From Palsa-504 sp963769715 (GTDB lineage Bacteria; Actinomycetota; Actinomycetes; Streptosporangiales; Streptosporangiaceae): a DNA stretch of 64,000 bases. Position 1 is the stretch's first letter; each line of letters begins with the position of its first letter. Where the stretch lies: NCBI GenBank assembly GCA_963769715.1, contig CAVYNE010000022.1, positions 62,001 to 126,000 on the forward strand, read 5' to 3'. A model generated the notes under the pieces. It ran no database searches. It saw only the letters and a list, made by a program, of their open reading frames with translations, and was not told where the DNA came from. Made by a program: the position numbers and the translations under genes. This document shows positions 58,555 through 64,000 of the stretch, one piece after another.

Positions 58555-61512
58555 GTGGGAGCCCCCGAGGACAGCAGCCTGGACGAGCTCGGGCGCCGGG
58601 TATCGGCCGCCCGGGCCGCGACCGAAGCCCGCGGGGAGACCTTCTACCAGGGGGCGAGCCGGGTGCACCTGGCCGCCTTCCCGCCCAGGGAACGCTGGGA
58701 CGACTGGGTGGAGCTGTCCTCGCGGGCCTGGCCGGCCCGCGAGGAGCGGCACTACATGCTCGTCCCCACCACCTGCTTCAACTGCGAGTCCGCGTGCGGG
58801 CTGCTCGCCTACGTGGACACCGAGACCGGGCAGGTGCGCAAGTTCGAGGGCAACCCGGAGCATCCCGGCTCGCGCGGCCGCAACTGCGCCAAGGGCCCGG
58901 CCACGATCAACCAGGTCACCGACCCGGACCGGATCCTGTACCCGATGCGGAGGTCCGGCCCGCGGGGCAGCGGCCGGTGGGAGCGGGTCAGCTGGGACGA
59001 GGCGCTCGACGCGCTCGCGGCCCGGATCCGCGCCGCGATCACCTCCGGCCGGCGCAACGAGATCATGGTGCACCTCGGGCGGCCCGGCGAAGACGGCTAC
59101 ACCGAGCGGGTGCTGGCCAGCTGGGGGGTGGACGGCCACAACTCCCACACCAACGTCTGCTCCAGCGGAGGGCGGACCGGGTTCCAGTTCTGGATGGGGA
59201 TCGACCGGCCCAGCCCGGACCACGCGCACGCCAAGGTCATCTACCTGATCAGCGCCCACCTGGAATCCGGGCACTACTTCAACCCGCACGCGCAGCGGAT
59301 CACCGAGGCACGGGCGAACGGCGCCAAGGTCATCGTGCTGGACACCCGGCTGTCCAATACCGCCACCCACGCGGACTACTGGCTGTCGCCGCAGCCGGGC
59401 AGCGAGGCCGCGATCAACCTGGCCATCGCCAACCACCTGATCCAGACCCGTGGCTACGACCGCGAGTTCGTGCGCCGCTGGTGGAACTGGGCCGAGTACC
59501 TGACCCAGTGCCATCCCGGAACGCCGGTTACCTTCGAGGCGTTCGAGGAAATCCTGGCCGGGCTGTACGCCGAGTACACGTTCGGCTTCGCCGCGGCCGA
59601 GTCGGGCCTCGACGCGGGGGTGCTCGCGGAGATCGCCTCGGTGGTGGCCGGCGCGGGCAGCCGGTTCTCCTGCCACTCGTGGCGGTCGGCGGCCGCGGGC
59701 AACCTCGGCGGCTGGCAGGTGTCCCGCACGCTGTTCCTCATCTCCGCGCTGCTCGGCGCGGTGGCCACCGAGGGCGGCACGTTCCCCAACGCGTGGAACA
59801 AGTTCGTGCCGCGCCCGATCCACACCCCGCCGCACCCGGGTGTCTGGCAGGAGCTGTCCTGGCCGCTGGAGTACCCGCTGGCCCAGAACGAGATGTCGTT
59901 CCTGCTGCCGCACTTCCTCGCCGACGGCCGCGGGCGGCTGGACACCTACTTCATCCGCGTCTACAACCCGGTGTGGACCAACCCCGACGGATTGAGCTGG
60001 ATGGAGGTCCTGTGTGACGAGGACAAGGTCGGCTGCTTCGTCGCGCTGACCCCGACCTGGAACGAATCCGCCTGGTTCGCCGACTACGTGCTGCCCATGG
60101 GCCACGGCTCCGAACGGCACGACACCCACTCCTACGAGCAGTACGACGGCCAGTGGGTCGGGTTCAGGCAGCCGGTGCTGCGGGCCGCGCGGTCCCGGCG
60201 GGGCGAGCAGGTGACCGACACGCGCCAGGTGAACCCGGGTGAGGTGTGGGAGGAGAACGAGTTCTGGATCGAGCTGTCCTGGCGCATCGACCCGGACGGC
60301 TCGCTGGGCATCCGGCGGTACCACGAGTCACGGGAGCGGCCTGGCAGCAAGCTCACCGTGGACGAGTACTACGGCTGGATGTTCTCCCACTCCGTGCCCG
60401 GCCTGCCCGAACGGGCCGCCGCCGAGGGATTGTCGCCGCTGGAGTGGATGCGCCGCTACGGCGCGTTCGAGATCACCCGCGGCCAGGGCGCCCAGCACGA
60501 GCAGGAGGTACCGGCCGCCGAGCTCGCCGACCTGCACGTGACCCCGTCCGGGCGGGTGTACACCTCGGCCGCGCCGGCGCCGAGCCCGAACATCGTGCCG
60601 GCCGGGGCGCCGTCGCCCGACGAGGCGGGCCGCCGGGCGGCCGGGGTCATGGTGGACGGGGTGGTCCGGCGGGGCTTCCCGACGCCGTCGGGGCGGCTGG
60701 AGTTCTGGTCCTCGACGCTGGCCGCGTGGGGCTGGCCGGAGCACGCGCTGCCCGGCTACATCCGCAGCCACGTGCACCCCTCGCAACTGGCGGCGGATCA
60801 GGTGGTGCTGCTGTCCACCTTCCGGCTGCCGACCCAGATCCACACCCGCTCGGCGAACGCCAAATGGCTCGATGAGCTCGCGCACACCAACCCGGTCTGG
60901 ATCCACCCGGCCGACGCGGCCCGGTTCGGCATCGCCCGCACCGGTGACCTGGTGCGGGTGGAGACCGAGATCGGCTACTTCGTCGCCAAGGCCTGGATCA
61001 CCGAGGGGATCCGGCCGGGGGTGGTCGCGTGCAGCCACCACATGGGCCGGTGGCGGCTGGACGCCAACCCTTCGAGCCCGCGCGGAGCGGGGGGCATGAT
61101 GGCCACCGTCGGCCTGCAGCGCGGCGACGACGGCTGGCGGATGGAGCGGCGCGGGCCGGCCGGGCCGTATTCGTCGGCCGACCCGGACAGCCGGCGGATC
61201 TGGTGGAACGACACCGGTGTCCACCAGAACCTGACGTTCAGCGTCCACCCGGACCCGATCTCCGGCATGCACTGCTGGCACCAGGCCGTCCGGGTCAGCC
61301 CCGCCGCCCCGGGCGATCGCCACGGCGACATCGCGGTGGACACCGGCCGGGCGCACGAGGTCTACCGGCGGTGGCTGCGCCAGACCCGCCCGGCCGGGCA
61401 GGTCTCGCCCGACGGCACCCGGCGCCCGCGCTGGCTGATGCGCCCGCTCAAGCCGGCCGCCGAGGCGTTCGTGATCCCGGCCGGGGGCGGACAGACGGGG
61501 ACACGCTCGTGA
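58555..61512 (+). CDS. Molybdopterin oxidoreductase catalytic subunit, cytoplasmic (SoeA/PsrA-like)
   Basis: A 985-residue CISM-family enzyme. The N-terminal FeS site is C74-x2-C77-x3-C81 with C111 (TTCFNCESACG, RGRNCAKGP). The predicted Mo ligand is Cys202 in SHTNVCSSGGRTG. The C-terminal MopB domain includes LLSTFRLPTQIHTRSANAKWL and WIHPADAARFGI. There is no twin-arginine signal, so the enzyme should be cytoplasmic. That matches the sulfite-oxidising SoeA rather than exported polysulfide or thiosulfate reductases. The start is GTG at 58555 after GGGAGG. The substrate is inferred from context, not shown by sequence. Confidence 0.85.
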   Translation: MGAPEDSSLDELGRRVSAARAATEARGETFYQGASRVHLAAFPPRERWDDWVELSSRAWPAREERHYMLVPTTCFNCESACGLLAYVDTETGQVRKFEGNPEHPGSRGRNCAKGPATINQVTDPDRILYPMRRSGPRGSGRWERVSWDEALDALAARIRAAITSGRRNEIMVHLGRPGEDGYTERVLASWGVDGHNSHTNVCSSGGRTGFQFWMGIDRPSPDHAHAKVIYLISAHLESGHYFNPHAQRITEARANGAKVIVLDTRLSNTATHADYWLSPQPGSEAAINLAIANHLIQTRGYDREFVRRWWNWAEYLTQCHPGTPVTFEAFEEILAGLYAEYTFGFAAAESGLDAGVLAEIASVVAGAGSRFSCHSWRSAAAGNLGGWQVSRTLFLISALLGAVATEGGTFPNAWNKFVPRPIHTPPHPGVWQELSWPLEYPLAQNEMSFLLPHFLADGRGRLDTYFIRVYNPVWTNPDGLSWMEVLCDEDKVGCFVALTPTWNESAWFADYVLPMGHGSERHDTHSYEQYDGQWVGFRQPVLRAARSRRGEQVTDTRQVNPGEVWEENEFWIELSWRIDPDGSLGIRRYHESRERPGSKLTVDEYYGWMFSHSVPGLPERAAAEGLSPLEWMRRYGAFEITRGQGAQHEQEVPAAELADLHVTPSGRVYTSAAPAPSPNIVPAGAPSPDEAGRRAAGVMVDGVVRRGFPTPSGRLEFWSSTLAAWGWPEHALPGYIRSHVHPSQLAADQVVLLSTFRLPTQIHTRSANAKWLDELAHTNPVWIHPADAARFGIARTGDLVRVETEIGYFVAKAWITEGIRPGVVACSHHMGRWRLDANPSSPRGAGGMMATVGLQRGDDGWRMERRGPAGPYSSADPDSRRIWWNDTGVHQNLTFSVHPDPISGMHCWHQAVRVSPAAPGDRHGDIAVDTGRAHEVYRRWLRQTRPAGQVSPDGTRRPRWLMRPLKPAAEAFVIPAGGGQTGTRS

Positions 61513-62423
61513 CGGATGCGACGGCACCCCCGGCGGGGCGATGGGAGCTGTTCCGCGCCCTGGGCGCCGTGGCCGGCGACCCGGCCGACGCCAGGACCGC
61601 ATCCGCCGCGCTGGGCTGGGCGGGGCCGGGTAACGCCGAGCACACCGAGGTGTTCGTCCTCAACTGCCCGCCCTACGCTTCGGTGTACCTGGGCGCCGAG
61701 GGCGGCCTCGGCGGCGATGCCGCCGACCGGGCCGCCGGCTTCTGGCGGGCCATTGGCCTCGCGCCGCCCGCGGAGCCGGATCACCTCACCGCCCTGTTCG
61801 GTCTGTACGCATCGCTCGCAGAGGCGGCCGGCGACACCCGGACGACGGCGACCGCCGACGCGCTCACCCGGGCCCGCCATGCGCTGTTCTGGGAGCACCT
61901 GTGGCCCTGGCTGCCCGGCTACCTGGACGCCGTCACCGATCTCGGGGCTCCCGGCTTGGCGCCCTGGGCGCGCCTGACCAGGCGGGCGCTGCTGGCCGAG
62001 CGCGACGCCCACCCGGGCGGGTGGCTGCCGCTGGCCCTGCGCGCCGCGCCGGAACCAGGCCCGGCCGCCGACGGCCTGGGCGCCATGCTGGACATGCTCA
62101 CCTGCCCGGTCCGCAGTGGTTTCATCCTCACCCGGCGCAGCCTGACCGCCGGCGCGCAGGCGGCGGGTGCGGGCCACCGGATCGGCGAACGGCGCTTCAC
62201 CCTGCGGGCGCTGCTGGAACAGGCCCCGGCCGACACCGTGAGCTGGCTCGCCGGCGAGGCCGCGCGCTGGTCCCGGCGGCACGCCGCCCCGCCTCCCCGG
62301 GCTTCGCCTCCCCAGCCGGACGGCGGCCCGCCGCCGCGCGACGTCATCCTCACCTGGTGGGCGCGGCGGGCCGACCATACCGCTCGGATCCTCGCCACGA
62401 TGGCGGCGAGCACGGCCCGGTGA
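61509..62423 (+). CDS. TorD/DmsD-family molybdoenzyme chaperone
   Basis: A 304-residue protein from a GTG that overlaps the preceding TGA (GTGA). The helical TorD pattern is visible: FVLNCPPYASVYLGAEGGLGGDAADRAAGFWRAIGL, EPDHLTALFGLYASLAEAAGD and HALFWEHLWPWLPGYLDAVTDLG. It probably helps insert the molybdenum cofactor into the catalytic subunit. A C-terminal extension after residue 230 is Pro/Arg-rich with a final helix. Confidence 0.85.
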   Translation: MTDATAPPAGRWELFRALGAVAGDPADARTASAALGWAGPGNAEHTEVFVLNCPPYASVYLGAEGGLGGDAADRAAGFWRAIGLAPPAEPDHLTALFGLYASLAEAAGDTRTTATADALTRARHALFWEHLWPWLPGYLDAVTDLGAPGLAPWARLTRRALLAERDAHPGGWLPLALRAAPEPGPAADGLGAMLDMLTCPVRSGFILTRRSLTAGAQAAGAGHRIGERRFTLRALLEQAPADTVSWLAGEAARWSRRHAAPPPRASPPQPDGGPPPRDVILTWWARRADHTARILATMAASTAR

Positions 62424-62468
62424 GCCCTGGCCGGCTGGCGCGCCGGAGGCATGCCGCTCCTTGCTATG

Positions 62469-62484
62469 ATACCCCTTAGGGTAT
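62469..62484. promoter_or_regulatory. CstR/CsoR-type operator, right site
   Basis: ATACCCCTTAGGGTAT on the + strand; its reverse complement ATACCCTAAGGGGTAT differs from the left site by one base. It lies 45 bp upstream of the CstR-like start, implying autoregulation. Confidence 0.82.
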
Positions 62485-62528
62485 TTCTGGGCCGCTGCCG
62501 ATCTGGCCCCGAGCGTCAGGGAGTTGCC

Positions 62529-62801
62529 GTGGACCTGGACAGTCAGACGATGGCCGACGTGATCAAGCGGCTGCGGCGGGCCCAGGGCCAGGTCGGCGGG
62601 GTCGTCAAGATGATCGAAGAGGGCCGGGACTGCGCCAACGTGGTCACCCAGCTGGCCGCAGCGTCCCGGGCCCTGGACCGGGCCGGTTTCAAGATCATCG
62701 CGACCGGCCTGAAGCAGTGCGCGCTGGACGAGAAGAACGGTGACGGCACGGCCGATGGCGACCGCGCCCAGCTGGAAAGGCTCTTCCTCTCCCTGGCCTG
62801 A
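62529..62801 (+). CDS. CsoR/CstR-family repressor, persulfide-sensor type
   Basis: A 90-residue all-helical DUF156 protein: VIKRLRRAQGQVGGVVKMIEEGRDCANVVTQLAAASRALDRAGFKIIATGLKQCALDE. Cys35 and Cys64 are kept, but the CsoR copper-ligand histidine four residues before the second cysteine is glycine (TGLKQC). This dithiol pattern without histidine marks CstR-like persulfide sensors rather than Cu(I) sensors. The start is GTG at 62529 with AGGGAG 5 nt upstream. A matching operator lies just upstream and another in front of the MBL-rhodanese and FeS/NrfD genes. Confidence 0.88.
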   Translation: MDLDSQTMADVIKRLRRAQGQVGGVVKMIEEGRDCANVVTQLAAASRALDRAGFKIIATGLKQCALDEKNGDGTADGDRAQLERLFLSLA

Positions 62802-62871
62802 CGCCGGTGTTTGACGCAGGTCACTTACCCCCGCCGCAGGCTCCCGAGCCTGGTGTGATCGCGGGTCGCCG

Positions 62872-64000
62872 CTACCACAGGCCGAGCAGTGCGCCGAGGG
62901 AACGGGCGGCCTGGCCGCCATTCTCCTCGGCGATGTTCAGCGCGGCGGGAACGTCAAGGTCATTGGCCAGCGCCGCGCGCATGGCGGTCACCGCCGGGCC
63001 GGAGCCTCCAACCCCTCCGGCCACGCCGCGCTCCCCTCCGGCCACGCCGCGCTCCGGCCGGCCAGCGGCTGCCTGCAGCCGGTCCAGCCTGGCGCCGGCC
63101 GCGTCCAGGCCAGCCGGGCTGAAGTCCCAGTCCTGGTCCCAGCGGCGGTCAAGGATCAGCAGCCGCACGGCGGCCGCGGGATGCTCCTTGAGCAGGTCGC
63201 TGACCAGGACCAGGTTGCCCGTGGACTTGGCCATCTTCGCGCCCGCCACCCGGACCACGCCCGCGGTCAGCCGGGCCCGGGAAAACGGCGCCACGCCGGT
63301 GAACGTCTCGGCCAGGGCCGCCTGGTAGGCGTGATGCGGAAAGCGCAGATCGCCGCCTCCGGCCTGCACGTCGATCGCCGGGCCGAACGCGTGCAGCGCC
63401 ATCGCCGCGCACTCGGCATGCCAGCCCGGCCGGCCCGTTCCCCACGGGCTGGCCCAGCCCGGTTCCCCGCCGTACGATGCCCGCCACACCGCCACATCGA
63501 ACGGATCGTCCTTGGCCGGATCGGCCGGGTCGTCCCCGTATTCGCCGGCCAGCAGCAGCGCCGCCTGGCGATCCGGCACGGCCGTACGGGCTGCCTCGGC
63601 GCCGCGGAAATAAACTTGCCCGCCCCGTTCGTAGGCCGCCCCGCGCTCGAGCAATCCCGCCGCCAGCGCGATCACCTGCCCGATGTAGGCATGCGCCCGC
63701 GGCTGCATGGCCGGCTGGCCGACTCCGAGCGCGGCCATGTCGCGATCGAAATAGAACTGCTGGATGGCGGCGAACCGGTCATACGGCGAGCCGGCCCGGT
63801 CCGCGGCGGCCAGCAGCACGTCGTCCACGTCGGTGACGTTGCGGCAGATGATCACCTCGGCCCCGCTGTCGTGCAGCACCCGGGCGAGGGTGTCGATCCA
63901 CACGAAAGACGCGGCGTGACCCAGGTGGGTCACGTCATAGGGCGTGATCCCGCACGCGTACACGCGCGCCCGGCCTACCAGCGGCAGCGCCGTGCCGCCC
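62872..64000 (-). CDS. mshC: Mycothiol ligase MshC, N terminus beyond the window
   Basis: Cysteinyl-tRNA-synthetase-like class I ligase: YACGITPYDVTHLGHAASFVW (HIGH motif), WRASYGGEPGWASPWGTGRPGWHAECAAMALHAFG, DLRFPHHAYQAAL and KMAKSTGNLVLVSDLL (KMSKS). It lacks the long tRNA-binding tail of CysS, so the mycothiol enzyme (Cys:GlcN-Ins ligase) fits best. The frame stays open past 63963 to the window edge (GGTALPLVGRARVYACG), so the gene is 5'-incomplete. A small duplicated ERGVAGG repeat lies at about 63016-63058. Confidence 0.92.
   Translation of the reverse strand, partial: GGTALPLVGRARVYACGITPYDVTHLGHAASFVWIDTLARVLHDSGAEVIICRNVTDVDDVLLAAADRAGSPYDRFAAIQQFYFDRDMAALGVGQPAMQPRAHAYIGQVIALAAGLLERGAAYERGGQVYFRGAEAARTAVPDRQAALLLAGEYGDDPADPAKDDPFDVAVWRASYGGEPGWASPWGTGRPGWHAECAAMALHAFGPAIDVQAGGGDLRFPHHAYQAALAETFTGVAPFSRARLTAGVVRVAGAKMAKSTGNLVLVSDLLKEHPAAAVRLLILDRRWDQDWDFSPAGLDAAGARLDRLQAAAGRPERGVAGGERGVAGGVGGSGPAVTAMRAALANDLDVPAALNIAEENGGQAARSLGALLGLW

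Noticed and set aside
62872..64000. Cysteinyl-tRNA synthetase
   Set aside because: The catalytic core is similar, but the C-terminal tRNA-binding region is missing and the GRPGWHAECAAMA context matches MshC.
1..64000. tRNA, rRNA, insertion sequence or prophage genes
   Set aside because: None recognised on either strand when reading by eye; a tRNAscan and IS search would be needed for certainty.

Overview
The window is high-GC (about 70 %) DNA from an actinomycete. The evidence is BldC, the 32-residue ribosomal protein bS22, a Rex-controlled rex-hemA-hemC-hemD(-hemB) gene order, the mycothiol enzyme MshC, MurT/GatD, frequent GTG starts and 4-nt start/stop overlaps. It is not obviously a model Streptomyces; a Streptosporangiales- or Frankia-like lineage would fit, but the sequence alone does not settle this. 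It looks chromosomal, with no integrase, transposase, tRNA, rRNA or CRISPR array seen.

Layout. 1-6 kb: tail of a PIN-domain toxin, an APS kinase fused to a degenerate ATP-sulfurylase domain, a PLP lyase, bldC, and a HEXXH metallopeptidase with a small partner gene. 6-10 kb: cytochrome c maturation (ccsB, resB, thioredoxin-like) plus a histidine phosphatase; the usual ccdA is absent. 10.2-18.5 kb: a nucleotide-sugar/glycan island in which five of seven genes carry frameshifts or a nonsense codon. 18.5-27 kb: haem genes hemL, hemB, hemD, hemC, hemA under rex with a near-consensus Rex operator. 27-34.4 kb: glutaredoxin, a membrane-ABM fusion, bS22, an excisionase-type HTH, and a five-gene fur-ygfZ-proDH-proC-acuC operon ending in a clear terminator. 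34.4-38 kb: a structured intergenic element with a 12-codon ORF, nitrobindin, DsrE, and gatD/murT. 38-43.7 kb: two membrane proteins, one resembling a VirD4/TraG coupling ATPase without its P-loop, then a GDT1-type Mn exporter behind a yybP-ykoY Mn riboswitch. The riboswitch lies inside one open frame that also encodes an upstream GntR regulator. 44-51 kb: pstSCAB, a stress protein, phoU and a phosphodiester glycosidase lipoprotein. 51-55.4 kb: an arsenic module (second PstS, CoA-disulfide-reductase-like flavoprotein, aquaglyceroporin, ArsR-ArsC fusion). 55.4-62.8 kb: a reactive-sulfur module (MBL-rhodanese protein, FeS/NrfD fusion, molybdopterin oxidoreductase, TorD-type chaperone, CstR-like regulator). 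The right edge is mshC.

The most coherent new hypothesis is the last module. Two 16-bp operators (56836-56851 and 62469-62484) differ at one position when read on opposite strands and flank the whole gene set. Persulfide would be oxidised to sulfite by the MBL-rhodanese protein, and sulfite would be oxidised in the cytoplasm by a SoeABC-like molybdoenzyme, all under a persulfide-sensing CstR. Other items worth checking are the riboswitch buried in a GntR-GDT1 reading frame, the dead coupling ATPase next to murT/gatD, and the perfect anti-Shine-Dalgarno complement with a 12-codon ORF upstream of fur.
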